Assembly: GCF_050624435.1 (NCBI RefSeq)
Contig: NC_134546.1
Coordinates: 17,259,001 to 17,323,000 of the forward strand
DNA length: 64,000 bases
Direction: 5' to 3'
Source: Tenrec ecaudatus
Taxonomy: Eukaryota > Chordata > Mammalia > Afrosoricida > Tenrecidae
In this document: positions 24,776-37,335 of the stretch, one piece after another
How the letters are laid out: the number at the start of each line of letters is the position of its first letter
How positions within the stretch are numbered: position 1 is the stretch's first letter
Made by a program: the position numbers and the translations under genes
The notes under the pieces: model-generated
What the model was told of the DNA's origin: nothing
The model's input: only the letters and a program-made list of their open reading frames with translations
Databases searched by the model: none

Positions 24776-25275
24776 CCTCAACACCCCACAATCACAGAGC
24801 CCTGGGTCAGATGGGTGGGCTCCGGGGCAGGAAGGCCGAACACACGCATCTTCCCCATGCGGCTTTTTCCTGGGGCGCAACAGGCTCTGTGCAGGAGGGC
24901 CGGCCTTTGGGGGCGTGGCTCTGAGGGTTTCCCCTGGACAGATGGCTGGAAAAGGCTGTTTGTCATTGTCCACCTAGAGTGAGCGCGAGCACCCCCGCCC
25001 AGAGGCAGAAGGGGTCTCAGGGATGTTCATGTGCCGACTTTGCTGGTACCACCTAATTCCCTCTGGGCCTCTGCTGGCCAGGAACCCAAGTAACATCAAA
25101 AAGAGACTTGGGGTGCTCGGCCCACCTCTAAGAGGCCTGCCATGCACTGCCTGAGCAAGCGGATCCCCATTAGGCCCCGTTTTCATACTCTCAGGAGAAT
25201 CGCAGCTCCTAGGCTACATGGTGTCCTTTGCTCAAGTACAACTAAGGAGGCGATACCTTCCAGGGGTCATCCAGG

Positions 25276-25305
25276 TTACACACACACACACACCACACCA
25301 CACCA
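25276..25305. repeat. (CA)n short microsatellite
   Basis: An interrupted CA tract followed by CACCACAC units. Confidence 0.8.
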
Positions 25306-26261
25306 CCCCCTTACCTTCCCCACTGCTCAGCTGTCAAAACCATAAAGGCGTTTCAGGAATAAGGTTTGCCAGGCCACTCTTTTCTACAGATAAGGGGTGC
25401 TGGGTCCGCATTCCTAACCGGAGAAGAAAAGTTCCTCTCTGGGCCTTCACGCTCCCCTCCAGAGCCCACTTCTTCCCACCCTGGGCTCCCCTCTCTCCTG
25501 ACATCAGTGACCCGCTGGCGGTTGGGGAGACATCTGCTCTCTCCGCTGAGCTCCGTTTGAAGGTCTTACCGAGCCAACTGGGGTGCTCGGGTCTCCATCA
25601 TGTTTCAGGGGGTCGGCCTTGCTTTGTGAGCATTCGTGTGTTATAGGCCCAGAATGGGGGTTACATGCGGTTATGAATTGAACTGTGTCCTCCCTGTCCT
25701 TGACCCCAACCCCCCCCAAACATGTGCTGTAAACCCTAAAGCCCTGTACTTACAGGGCTGCATCGCAGAAACGTCACCAGGAGGTGATGGTAGCAAATGG
25801 GTTTCCCCAGTTCAGGAGGCAACGGAAGGTTCTCTCTCTGTGCTCTGGGGGAAGGGCCCTCCCTGTCTCTTCTCAGCTCCGGGACCTCTGTTTGTCCCCC
25901 TGTCTGCAGGCCCCGCTCTCTGCCTGACTGCCTTTCTTTAGCTCCCCAAAGTGACTGGCTCAAAGCACACCCCATGCTGATCATGGCCTTACTAACTTAG
26001 CAAAGAGAACCTTGCTCCCAACTGGGATGGGAGCCAGCTACCTTCCTGAAGGATCCCCCTTTCAGAATCCTGCAGCTGAAGATGGAGGTGGCGGGGAGGG
26101 GTTGGCAGCCATGGACCCAGGAAAGCATACGCCAGTGGCTCACTGAGAAACCAGGGATTATAAATGACATTCCAGAGTCTATCAGCAAATACGGCAGGAA
26201 CTTAACTGTGTAACACAAATGCAATGCGGTACAATCGCATCAGTCTTTCCAGAGACTTTGG

Positions 26262-26447
26262 TGAAACCCAAACCCACTGCCGTCGAGTCGAATCCGACTC
26301 TTACACACACTATACAGGGTTTCCAAGCCTACATCTTTATGGGAGCAGACAGCCTCAACCTTCTTCTGCAGGGCAGCTGGAGGGCCCAAACCACCAACCT
26401 TCTAGTTAGCAGCCCCACGCCGAACCCATAGCACCACCCTTGATGGC
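26262..26447 (-). mobile_element. AfroSINE, full-length-like
   Basis: It contains CACTGCCGTCGAGTCGAATC, TCTTTATGGGAGCAGACAGC and CTTCTAGTTAGCAGC. Confidence 0.88.
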
Positions 26448-28282
26448 CAAGTGACTCTGCTGACTTCAGGGTAAGAACAGAACAGGAAGAAGGTGAGCGT
26501 CACGGGGTCTGCAGGTAGGACCAGGCGACCAGGAGCCTGTCCCTGGAGCTGGTCCAGGAATTCCACTGGCAACAATGATGGAGCGGTGTGGCAGAGCACA
26601 CAGGCAGGGCCCGGCTAGCTCCTCAGGGAGCCAGAGAGGGCTCACACCTGCCCGGGCTCAAACGGCCCCATTGGTAACCTCACTCCCAAGGATGCCAGCA
26701 AAGCCAGGAGGAACTAGCCGACGGGGACTGGGAAAACTGGGAAATGGCAAGGAGAGGAGTGTAGAAATCTATAACAAGGGGTGAGTCACCTTGGACAGTC
26801 GGGCTCAGGGGACAGAGGGCTCTTTCTTTCGCCACCCTGGGCGGGAAGTGTGGCTTGGAAACGCACAGGGGGCCCCGCCGCCCAAGGAGATGACCTCCTC
26901 ATCAAGAAATCACCCCAAAAGGTCGGTGCAGGGTTTCAGGTGGCAGGATCTGACGGACAAAGCAAAGCAGCCAATTATGTGGAGAAGAGGCTGCGGTATG
27001 TCCTGAGCCTCCAAGAGCCAGGTGAGGTCCCAGCCCCTGCACCTGCACGGGCCTGTGATGTCATACAAGTGAGCAGGATGATGTCGCTGTGTCAGTGAGG
27101 GGGAAGCCTGGCAGGGGGCTCCCTCCACCCATTGCCCAGGGCGGAATGATCCCTATGGCAATCGTCATTAATCGTTGCAGCCGCCAACAACATCTTATTG
27201 ACTATGCAAAGCAACTCCTATGCACGAGGTACGATCACGCTCCCGTTTGAGGGGAAGAAAACTGACGAGAGCGATCAGATCCCCTGTCAGGTCCCCCCAG
27301 CTTGTCAGACTGTGACAGACATTGCTGCTGCCGCACTCCTGGCAGCCCTGTGCCGGTCCGAGGGGAAGTGTGGTCCAGAGGGTTCTCAAAGGGAACCTTT
27401 CATTACGGGACCACCAGGGCTTTCTTCCAAGGTGCCTCTGGCTGGTGAGGTGCCAAGCGCGTCAGCACCTGTGCCGCTCAGGGACGCCTGCCAGGCATTG
27501 TCGTCTCCAGTTGAAGAGTCCAATTGGCCCCACTTGGCTCCAGCTGCCGCCTGTGAAGTACGGCCAGAGAGCCGGGGACAGCTGCAGCCACTCCCTCCCT
27601 TTCCCACCTGGGAACCAGCTGGCTGTGCACAGGCCGCTGGGAAGCCCAGAGGCGAGGGCCATGCACAGATTCATTCACCTTTCCCAATCTCCACTTATCT
27701 TTATGTGACAGAGCTGGGCCAGATCTGTGAAGTCCCTAAAATCCTGGCACCAAGAAGACAAAGGGCCGTGCGTCTCTCCCAACCGTCTAGCCGGGGGCCG
27801 GCTGGCCTTATTCCAAGCCCTTGCTGGTGAATCCCCTGCCCCGGTGGGGGACCTGGCCACAGCAGGTGCATTGTCGGACTGAGAGAGGGCACCCTGTGTG
27901 GCAATCCCACGGGGCCCGATCTTCCCATTTAGCATGGTGTTACCCGCCTGGGGGGTCTACTTACAAAAACCAATGGTTGACCACCCTCTCGGAACACAGC
28001 TCTATTCTGAACCGGGGGGGTGGGGGCGCGGGGGGTGCGTCATGAGCCAGCATCGGCTTGATGGCAATGAGGCTGAGTGACTTTTGGCTTTCCATCCACT
28101 ACAAGCTCCTGACCCAACGGACTTCCCATGTGAAGGTGAGAAAACTCCTTCGACGCAGTGTGCTATTGACGTGCGCATCTATTCCAAGTTCACAGCCAGG
28201 AAGGAACACCCTTGGATGAGTGATCTCTGGACCCCCAGCTGCCGTCCCTAATGGCCCAGGGTGTGCGTGCATGCGTGTGTGC

Positions 28283-28301
28283 GTGAGAGAGAGAGAGAGA
28301 C
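28283..28301. repeat. (GA)n short microsatellite
   Basis: About nine GA dinucleotides. Confidence 0.8.
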
Positions 28302-28504
28302 AAAGTCCAGCTTGATGAGTCTTGGCAACATCTTGTGACGCTGATGTCACGCAAACTCCATGAGCATTATGGGAGTGTTCGTCAGCGTGCTCTGGGCCCA
28401 TCTGCCTTCACTTAATATCTCCAAAGCTGGGGAAAGCAAACGTAGACAGAATGGACTCGGGAAGGCGGGAGAGAAGGGCTGATGGGTGCTCAGTTCTGAC
28501 TCGG

Positions 28505-28620
28505 GGTCTGGTGTGGCAGAGAAAAAGGCACTGTGCTGTCAGGCCTGGGTTCAAGTCTTGGCTCTGCTCCTCCTGACCTTGGTGAACGAAGTCCTCTTCC
28601 CTGACAGAGCCCCATGTCAT
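28505..28620 (+). repeat. MIR-like ancient SINE
   Basis: It contains CAGGCCTGGGTTCAAGTCTT, GGCTCTGCTCCTCCTGACC. Confidence 0.65.
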
Positions 28621-29689
28621 AGGGGAAAGTGTCCTCCCAGAATGACCGCAGGGCTGAATGGGGCCCTGGGGCTACTATGAGCTCCCGCTCAATCTGGCAG
28701 GTGTGGGGGTGGGGGTGCCCTTTCCTCTTCGGCTTGTCTCATGCCTTCTGAGGGGTTTGGAAATGAGGAGATAGATGGTGGTCACCCCTGCCCCCCTGGC
28801 CCCCCTGGAGGACTGGCCAAGAAGACATCGCAAAGAGAACTCCCTCAGTTGAGCCACTGAGGCTCCACGACACTGAGTTACAATTCACCGGTTTAGTCGT
28901 GTTTGTCAAGGTGGGGCGGTCAGTACCACAATCTATCTTCGAGAGGCACCACAAAGTGGCACGAGGGTTTAAAAAACCGCTGATGACTTAGGTCAGCCAC
29001 TCAAATACACCCTGTGCCCTCCCCCACCCCCCAAAGGCAAAAGGAAGCAAGGAAAATCTCAGAGGCATGAGAACTGGGGTCTCTTGCAGTACAGCAGGCA
29101 GGGGAGCCCAGGCTGCGGGAGTCACTGTCACAGCCACAGCAGCGCCGCATCCACCTCCTGTTTCCACAGGCACCTCCCCAGCTCTCACCCCACGACCCCA
29201 GCTCCCACCGCAAACCACATGCTCAAAAGGACACGCCTCTTGTTTCTGACCTGCTTCCTCCTCCTCTTCCTTGGGTCTGGGCAGCACTGAACACCTGCCA
29301 GCTGTTGTCAGTCCCTCCCCCTCCCTTTGACCCTCATCAGCCAAGCCAAGCCAAGCCCTCCTCCACACACAGCCCCTACCATGTCTAGTTACCCCCCACC
29401 AGATGCCTCCTGCCCCATTCAGGCCCCTCATCAATCTGGGCTACGCAACAGTTGCCTAACTGGTCTGTCTGCCGACAGCTCTCCCCTCAGCTGCTGTGGC
29501 CAGCGGGATCTTCCGGGATGTGCTGGACCACGGGGCCCGCGCTCCTGGAGAACCCAGCAGTTCCCCAGGGACAGAGCCCTGATCAGGGGGTCCCGAGGGG
29601 CCTGTGAAGTGCATACTCTGGCTCCACGCCCTGTGTCCTCCCCCACACTCCTGCCCGTGGGGTGCCTGCTCCCCGCGCTGGTGCCCGGG

Positions 29690-29800
29690 TCCCGATTCTG
29701 GCACTTGCAGGGGTGGCCTTTGCTTGATTGCCCGAGTCTCAGTTTCCTTAGCTGTGAAAGGGACAAAGAACGCGCTCCACGCGGGTTGCTGCAGAGTGAG
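29690..29800 (+). repeat. MIR-like ancient SINE
   Basis: It contains CGATTCTGGCACTTGCAGGG and TCTCAGTTTCCTTAGCTGTG, then AAAGGGACAAAG. Confidence 0.6.
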
Positions 29801-30306
29801 GTCACACAGTTACGGAGTCCCTGCGTGGTGCGCATGGTCATTGCGCTCAACTACGACCCCAAAGCCCATCCGTCACCCCTTGAAGGAGAGTCCAATGAAA
29901 GCTTATGAGGCACAGGTGTCCTTTGACAGCTGACCCGCAAGGGCCTCCTTGCCTCAGAACCGACTGGGTGGGAAGGGGCTGTACTGCACCTGCCCAGTGA
30001 GCATCGGCGCTGTGGTTCCTAGCGGTGCCCCTGAGATCATTGCCATGCGAGTCTCTTGGCTGGCATTCCCCTGCCCGCCTTGGGAGCCTAACTTGCGCTC
30101 GCAGGCCTTGCTCAGACATCAGACACGTCCCTTCCCCCTGCTGAGCAGACCTTGTTCCATTTTACCTCGTAAATTCAGACAACCCTCCCCACCATCCCCT
30201 GCCTTCTAGCACCATCAGGAAACATCTTGGGTCTCACCCACCCATCTCTGTCGCTCCCCACCCACACGGGGCGCCCCCTTCATCTTCGCTAAGTGTACTC
30301 TGAACT

Positions 30307-30705
30307 GGAGGGGCCAGGGTGGCTCACACGGGCAAGTGCTCAGCTGCTCACTGCAAGGTTGGCGGTGTTTGCCTCCCTCTGCAGGAGAAAGAGCTGGCCT
30401 CCTGCCCCCAGGAAGATACCAGCGAAACAAGCCCCACTCAAAACAACGTAAACTCCTGGCATCAAGTCCACGCCGACTCACAGGGAGCTGACAGCACCGG
30501 GCAGAACGGCCCCTCGGGGTTTCTGAGATGGTCACTCTTTCCGAGAGTAGAAAGCTCCGTCTTTCTTGTGTGGAGTGGACGGTGGTTTTGAACTGCTGAC
30601 CTAGGGTTAGCAGCCCAACCCATCACCTCCAGGAAGGCCCCTGGAGAGGTTCAATTTCGGCCCCATGGGATCACTGAGTTGGAATCGCCTCCATAGCAGT
30701 ACCGG
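30307..30705 (+). mobile_element. AfroSINE split by a second AfroSINE
   Basis: The 5' half is at 30307-30415 (TGGCTCACACGGGCAAGTGC, CAGGAGAAAGAGCTGGCCTC). The 3' end is at about 30637-30705 (CCCCATGGGATCACTGAGTT). Between them is an insertion in the opposite direction. Confidence 0.75.
30416..30636 (-). mobile_element. AfroSINE nested inside another AfroSINE
   Basis: It contains GACTCACAGGGAGCTGACAG, CCCCTCGGGGTTTCTGAGAT and TTGAACTGCTGACCTAGGGT. The 8-mer CCAGGAAG at 30408-30415 and 30629-30636 may be its target-site duplication. Confidence 0.75.
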
Positions 30706-30837
30706 GAACACACAGACAGTGAACACGGTTTCAGAAAGTCCTTCCTCACGTCTGCTCTACATTCCACAGTCTCCACGCTGGTGCTTGGTTATTACTCTGA
30801 CGTCCTTGGAGAGGGAGAATACTTGATACCTGGCATT

Positions 30838-30925
30838 CGTCCTGCCAACAGATACTTACTGAGCACCTACTACGTGGCAGGCGCTGTTCTAGGTGCTGGA
30901 AGTAGCACAAAGAATAAGATGCCCA
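30838..30925. repeat. MIR/L2-type ancient repeat
   Basis: It contains ACTGAGCACCTACTACGTGG and CAGGCGCTGTTCTAGGTGCT, a widespread ancient mammalian repeat motif. Confidence 0.65.
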
Positions 30926-31544
30926 TTCTCTTCCAGCATCCTATCCAGGCTGCTCCTTCCAGGGCTTGAAGTCCAGCAGCTGGAGCTCTGTGGGAGACCC
31001 CTCGCTGCATGCTGTGCAGTTGGGAGGCAGGTTAAATGCATCCTCTAGGTACATAACAGTGTCGACCTGTCTCGCTTGAGATAGAAAAACCTCTGGAGTG
31101 AAGGAGGCGACAACCTGTCCCTGGCCTGGGATTCTTCCTGCCGAGCTGCCACGGCATGGTCACGTGGGGCTGTGTGGTCAGCCCACGAGTGGGGCTCTGG
31201 AAGCTGTGATTTTCCCAACTCATTTTCAGCTCCTTTTCCTGAAACATTTTTGAGAAAGCAGAAGGGCCTGCCTGCCCTTGGTGACCCCAAGGAGGCCTGG
31301 CCCATTCATAGGAAGGAGGAGACAGAGGGAAGGAAGGGTGTGTGTGTGATAAAACTCATTAAAAGGCAAACCTCATCAATGTGTGCCTGGGGACTCCTTT
31401 GGGAAGGCAGGTAGGGCCTCTTATCCACCATGTCCAGTTGAGATGTGGGCACTCAACGGGAGCAAACCCATGAGATTCCCTCTGCTAGTCCAGTGCAGTG
31501 GAGTCCACTCGACCACCCAATGACCCATCCAGTGGGGGGTGTCA

Positions 31545-31698
31545 GGGGATAGGTGGTCTCCACGGAGTTTTCAATGGCTGAGAGTTCAGAAGTTGGTTCC
31601 CAGGCCTTTCTTCCGAGACATCTGTGGGCACCCTCGCACCTCCAGCCTTCAGGCTAGCTGCTGAGCAGGTGAACTGTTTGCACCCTGGGCCTCCGAGA
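31545..31698 (-). mobile_element. AfroSINE (subtype with CCAGGCCTTTCTTCCGAG block)
   Basis: It contains TTTTCAATGGCTGAGAGTTC, CCAGGCCTTTCTTCCGAGAC and GTGAACTGTTTGCACCC, all in reverse orientation. Confidence 0.75.
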
Positions 31699-31944
31699 AC
31701 ATTTTGTACCTGCCTGCTGGGAAATCACTTCAGCTGTCATCTTATTCCCCCCACCAGTCTTCTGGGCGTGGATCACCCCCTTGCCATGATCCCTTCATGC
31801 CCATGCCAGCAGGTGCTCCCCTAACACCTGTCAGCACTGCACACTCACACTCCCTACCTCTTTGATTTAGGAGGACTGATTACCGATCTCTCTCTCTCTC
31901 TAAGTCAGGAGGTTGGCAAAATGCTCAGAGTTCTCTATAAGCCA

Positions 31945-32075
31945 TGGTTGTTAGTGGCCGTCAGGTGGGCTCTGACTTCCTCCAGGCTGTGATCTCTCAG
32001 CAGCAGACCTCCAGAGCGTGTCTTCTGAGGACCTCTGGGTGGGTGTAGTTATTTAAACGGGGCCAGCCAAGGCCT
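31945..32075 (-). mobile_element. AfroSINE, decayed partial
   Basis: It contains GGCCGTCAGGTGGGCTCTGA and GTGTCTTCTGAGGACCTCTG, matching the same subtype as the copy at 31.5 kb. Confidence 0.6.
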
Positions 32076-34745
32076 CCTTTTTAGGGCTGAGGCCCTCAGG
32101 GAGAAACTACCCAGGGCTGCCCTCCCCCACCCCCCATGCACAGCATCCTGGGAGATTCATGCAGCTGCAGGGGCTCTGACTTGTGCGCTCCAAGGTTCCC
32201 GGGGAAAGACGCCACGCCTGCTGATCGACATGAGAGGGCGCCGAGGCCCTTCCCTGTCTTGTTCGGACTCATGTTCTCTAAGGGCCAGCAGGTGTAAAGC
32301 AACCCCTCATGCCTTCTTCTCCAGCTTTCCCCCACTCCTACCCCCACCTCTGGTCGGACAGAACAGGGCAAAGGTCTGGGAGGGACCCCCTGCTGCCCAG
32401 CAGCACAAGGAGCGCATAGCTGCTCAGTGTCTTCATCGCACAGCCATTGATGCAGGGGCAGGGGCAGGGGCAGGGGCAGAGGCTGGCTGGAGGGGAAGGC
32501 CCTTCCTTGCTCCACAGCCACATGGAGCTCCCCCCCCCCACCCACCGCCTTTTTTTTTTTTTTTTTGGTTAAGCGGAAGCAGTCTTCTCTCCCTGCAGCA
32601 GGACAGCCTTATCAAAGACCTGAACCAGGGGCTGGGCACTGAGTCAAACTTCTTCCCCAGGGCCCCATGCAAGCTCCTGGGAATGCCAGGCAGCAGGGTT
32701 GGGTATTGCTGAGCCCTCCTGGGTTGGCTGGAGTTCCCCAGGCACTGAATCACCAACAGGCTCTACCAGGGCTATGCTCTGAGGAAACAGGAGTGCTGCC
32801 AAGTTGAGGTGCCCACCCCCAAACCTGTTCCAGCTGATGGACACTTTGACTCGTGGCCTCAAGGTGTCCCCGAAAGGGCTACGCTGGTCTCTCCCAGGGT
32901 CCCGGAGGAAAGGAGGGGCAGAGAGAGTGGACCCACGGGCAAGGCTGCGGGGTCAGGTGCTGACTCCAGGACTCCGTCAGCAGCATCCAGGCCCCTCCGT
33001 GCTGTGAACTGTGCTGCGGAGAAAGCTCCTTGCAGGAGCTAGGAGCCAGTGGCCAGTCTGGAAGCATCCCCTGGGGATGTTACCATCTGTGCCGGGCACG
33101 GCCTGTCCATGTGACATGCAGGCCAGCAGCATTAACCTCGATGGCCCCGGAGAGCCAGGCCCACCCCCTTAGTTATATCAATCCGCCTGCAGGAGGACCC
33201 ACCCATCACTCGCAGTGTGTAGCTTGGAAGTAGAGTCGGAGTTGGAGGGGGTGAACTAAGCAGTCCTTGAACTTGGCCCCATTTCCTCCTGGAGACTGGC
33301 TTTGTCCCCAATAACAGACTCATCCCTTTCCACAGCTCCATGAGACCCCCCCCCCCCCCCGCCACCAGAAGCACTGCCAGAAGACCGCTCCGGCCTTGGG
33401 TTTGGGACCAACATAAACACCCGTGTGACTGGGCAGCATTTCAGACCTATGAGTACCAGCCTTGGGGAGGGGGGTGCATGGTGCTGCCTGACTCAATGCA
33501 ATCGCTGTGGGGCTCTCCCACGGAGCACCTCCTCATGTGACAAGATAGCGGCTGCAGTTTAGGAGGCCAACTGAGGACCCAAACTTCCCATCACCTCGCA
33601 TTTTCAAGTGATGTTGGGGTTGGGGGAGGGAACCTGCAAGTTCTTAAAGCCCCACATCACATGGACGCCTGATGTCGCGAGTCTCGGCTTTGGGTCCCAG
33701 AGGAAAGGACTAGGGTGAGGGGAGAGAGTGCCAAGAAAACTTGTTGGGGGTCTGTTTCCAACTCCAGAGACTCAAAGGGTCCAGAGGAGGATGTGGGAGG
33801 AGTGGGGAGACCCTGACCACACCAAATCCCTAGCCCAGGACTCCTCACCTGCTAGTGCTGCCTGTCACGCCCCCACCCCCCTTGGGAGGCCCCTGAAAAC
33901 CCGTGGGATGGTTTTGATAGGCATGTCGCCCGGGGCCCAGGGTAGGTCCAGGGAGGATGACCGAGTATATAATGCACAAGACTTTGTGCTCCCATGCAGC
34001 CCATGGAGAAATCCCGAACCTCCACAGACAATGTTCCCCCGAACCTTTAGTGCTTTAGCCTCGAAGTGCACTGATGCAGAATGTCCCGTCCTCAGGGGGA
34101 ACTGGAAGAAGCTGACAGTCACAAGAATGGCCAGCGTCACATCAGAACCTTTCAAATAGTCTCTGAGAGGCTGGCCCCCTGGCATGCCCCCTTCCCTTTC
34201 CAGCTCTTCCCCTCTCTCCCTGTGCCCAGCTGGCTCTCTAATCTAACCCACAGCATTTGGCTTGCACAATAGGAAGCGTACTTGTAAAGTACCAGGGTGG
34301 AGAAGCCACAACCAGAACCCACTGCCAGGCCTGTAGAGTCCACAGGGGCTCTACGGAGGTCCACGGGGGGTGGGGGGGGGAGGAGACACAGGAATCCCAC
34401 TTTCTCGGTCTGTGCCCAACTGTAGGGTCTGTGTCCCTCGTGGGCCGATGCATGTCAATTGCCCATCCAGACTGCCCCACAGGCCCATGTGTGGGAAAGC
34501 TCCTGCCAAATGGGGCCCCTGCACTGAGTTGCACAGGCAGGGAGAGCCCAAGACGTCTCTCTGGCGACTTGGGAGACCAACCAGTGAGGGGCGAGGCGTG
34601 CTGCAGCCGTGGGGTGGCCTTTCCGTAGATGCAACTGTCCAAGAACATCCCCTTGTGTTCTTAAATGTTCTCTTCTCCTGAGCCCCTTTAAAAAATACTA
34701 TGTATGGTGGTAAATACACACACGGCAAACCATCCCTCTATCAGC
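32076..34745. other. Intron 1 stretch without recognised elements
   Basis: GC-moderate sequence with homopolymer runs (T at 32551-32566, C near 33346-33360). No exon or repeat family recognised. Confidence 0.4.
32453..32481. repeat. (GGGGCA)n short tandem repeat
   Basis: About four to five GGGGCA hexamers, G-rich on the plus strand. Confidence 0.85.
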
Positions 34746-35383
34746 ATTCTTCACAAGAACCATGCTGTGGCATTGTATTCATGGTGTCCTTCACATGAAC
34801 TGTGCTGTGACACTGTATTCATGTTCTTCACATGAACTGTGCTGAGACACTGTATTCATGTTCTTCACATGAACTGTGCTGAGACACTGTATTCATGTTC
34901 TTCACATGAACTGTGCTGTGACACTGTATTCATGTTCTTCACATGAACTGTGCTGTGACACTGTATTCATGTTCTTCACATGAACTGTGCTGAGACATTG
35001 TATTCATGGTGTTCTTCACATGAACTGTGCTGAGACACTGTATTCATGTTCTTCACATGAACTGTGCTGTGACACTGTATTCATGTTCTTCACATGAACT
35101 GTGCTGTGACACTGTATTCATGTTCTTCACATGAACCATGCTGAGACATTGTATTCATGGTGTTCTTCACATGAACTGTGCTGAGACACTGTATTCATGT
35201 TCTTCAAATGAACTGTGCTGAGACACTGTATTCATGTTCTTCACATGAACTGTGCTGAGACATTGTATTCATGTTCTTCACATGAACTGGGCTGTGACAC
35301 TGTATTCATGTTCTTCACATGAACTGTGCTGTGACACTGTATTCATGTTCTTCACATGAACCATGTTGAGACATTGTATTCAC
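34746..35383. repeat. Minisatellite, 17 units of about 37 bp
   Basis: I count 17 occurrences of the TGTATTCA anchor, spaced mostly 37 bp apart with some 39-40 bp units. Variants alternate between CTGTGACACTG and CTGAGACA(C/T)TG, and units 1, 7 and 11 carry an extended CATGGTGT junction. Each junction has TTCATGT and ACATGAA as 7-bp inverted arms around TCTTC, so a hairpin can form in each unit. It lies in TGFA intron 1. Confidence 0.95.
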
Positions 35384-35917
35384 CACCATGCTCGATTTCC
35401 AACTGTCTCCCCCACCCCTAACACAAGCTCGGTGTCTCTCTCCTGTGCCCCTAACAGCAACACCCCAAGTGGACAGCTTTGACCAACAGCAATTGATTTG
35501 TCCACAGTTTAGGAGACTAGAGATCTGAATGGGGCGGGGCTCTAGAGCAAGGGTGGGTCACAGTAAGCCAAAGAAATCCTCAGCACCAGCCAATCCCCCC
35601 CCCCCTGGCCCCCCTCACCACAGAGGAGCAGCCCCAGTCATCACCTCAGGAGAGTTCGTTCACACCCTCACCAGCCCTTTGCCTTGTGCTGGAGACAGAA
35701 CAGAAAGGAGATGCGAAAGGGAGCAGGGAGAAGGTGGGAAAAGAAGACATGTCTTGTTAGAATGGCTTAGCTCAACTCAGGAGCGGGGGGAGGACGGATG
35801 ATAGGCACCAACAGGGTCATGAATCGCAGGGCCTTCAAAGTGGCCTTCCCTCAATTAACCGGGATGCTCCCTTCAGAAAGGTTTTATATTGTTAGCATCC
35901 AATATATTTCAGGATGC

Positions 35918-36012
35918 CTGGAAGCGTAAGGCTTAAGCGCTTGGGTGATCACCCAGAGGTTGCCTCTTCATCTCCCTCAGCCCCTCGGGAGGAGAAAAGA
36001 CCTCACTGTCTG
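35918..36012 (+). mobile_element. AfroSINE 5' fragment
   Basis: It resembles the head and body (GCTTAAGCGCTTGGGTGATC, CTCACTGTCTGCTCCTGAAA). It stops where a second copy begins. Confidence 0.55.
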
Positions 36013-36017
36013 CTCCT

Positions 36018-36210
36018 GAAAAGAGGGTAGACTAGGAAACTCTTAGCTTGCTAACCATAAGGTCGGTGGTTCAACCCCACCAGCAGCTACTTGGGAGAAA
36101 GATGAGGCTGTCTGCTCTCCTAAAGATTAACTGTCTCAGAACCCCTGGGGAGTTCTACTCTGTCCTATAGGGTTGCTATCCATCAGGACCGATTCTCCTG
36201 ACAGTGTTTC
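36018..36210 (+). mobile_element. AfroSINE, lacking head
   Basis: It contains GCTAACCATAAGGTCGGTGG, GAGAAAGATGAGGCTGTCTG and TACTCTGTCCTATAGGGTTG. Confidence 0.88.
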
Positions 36211-37244
36211 CTTTTCTACCGCCCTCCCCCAGGATCACTATGCATTGGACTTGACCCCCGGAACACAAGGGTGAGTCTCTGAAGCACTGCCCGGTAAGAT
36301 CAGACGGAACAGTCTGTTCCATTACAGCAGTGTGATCCAGGAGTCAAACACCCTGGGGAGGATTGGAAGACTCAGAAGCTGACTTACGGGGTCACTCTGC
36401 TTTCACGACTCTCCAGTCCCGCCGCTTCCCGAAGCTCCAGTAAGTAAAATGCTACCCCTCACCCCCAGAGCAGCAGCCTTTCCTGCAAACACAGAGAAGC
36501 CACTGCTCAGCCACGGACAATAACACTGCATGGCTCAGCCTGACTTTCAGCTTTGTCTGCTGCCCTGTGGCTGGTCCTGGTGTGCCAACGAGACCACACC
36601 GCTTGCCTCCCAGCCAGCACCTTTGGGCATGGCTGCGCGGCTGGGCATTGGGGCAGACAAGCACAGTACTTCTCGTACGTCACAATGCATGAGCTCATAC
36701 GTCAGCTTTCAGGGACTGTCAATAGACATTTGCTGACAGTGGCTCCGGGGGAAGTGGCAGCCTTGGTGAGTGCGGTCCTGCCTGGGCCAGCGGCAACCAG
36801 GGGCCTCAGGGCCCGGGAAGACGGGTCTTGTGTCTCCTCTGTAGGTGGAAGGAGCAAGGGAGGGCAGCAAGGTGCCAAGGGTCTCCCAGAAACGTCTTCT
36901 CAGAGGGGGTGACGTGACACAAGTGAGACTCCGTCCCGCTTTTGAAATCACCAAGGAAGTCTTGGTTTCAGGGCAGCTGACCTGAAATGGACGGTGTCTC
37001 TGAGTCCTGCACTTCCTCGCCTGGGAATAAGCCAGACATCCCGTGTGCCCTCTGTAGCCAGCCTACCGCAGCTCCATGACCAGGGGGCAGGACAGAATCA
37101 CCCTTGAGAAGCGTGGTCTCACCCTTGGGCCTCTAGCCACACAGAGGTGGGAGCTCCCAAGCGGGTTTCACATCCCACCTTTAGCCTAGCTCATGACGCG
37201 ACCTGAGGCTGCGGGCACCGCGGTGGAGCGCAGTCAGTAGCCAT

Positions 37245-37335
37245 CTGCTCCTGTCGCTAGGGCACTCAGAGACCTGGGAGCAGCTCTTCTCTGTCCTGGA
37301 GGGTCGCCATCGGTCAGCACCGATTGGACAACAAT
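37245..37335 (+). mobile_element. AfroSINE 3' part
   Basis: It contains CATCTGCTCCTGTCGCTAGG and TTCTCTGTCCTGGAGGGTCG, then GGTCAGCACCGATTGG. Confidence 0.6.

Larger units (their letters stand above)
24776..30306. other. Intron 1 stretch, sparse repeats
   Basis: Only one AfroSINE (26.26 kb), two MIRs and short simple repeats are recognised. The longest open frame (27198-27830) shows no domain and overlaps others on both strands. Confidence 0.4.

Noticed and set aside
27198..27830. 210-codon plus-strand open frame
   Set aside because: Several other frames are open over the same bases, there is no recognisable domain, and it lies inside TGFA intron 1.
29327..29908. 193-codon plus-strand open frame
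   Set aside because: Overlaps an antisense frame of similar length and a MIR. No protein family resemblance.
34746..35383. CRISPR-like regular array
   Set aside because: The ~37-bp units are contiguous with no unique spacers, in mammalian intron DNA. It is a minisatellite.
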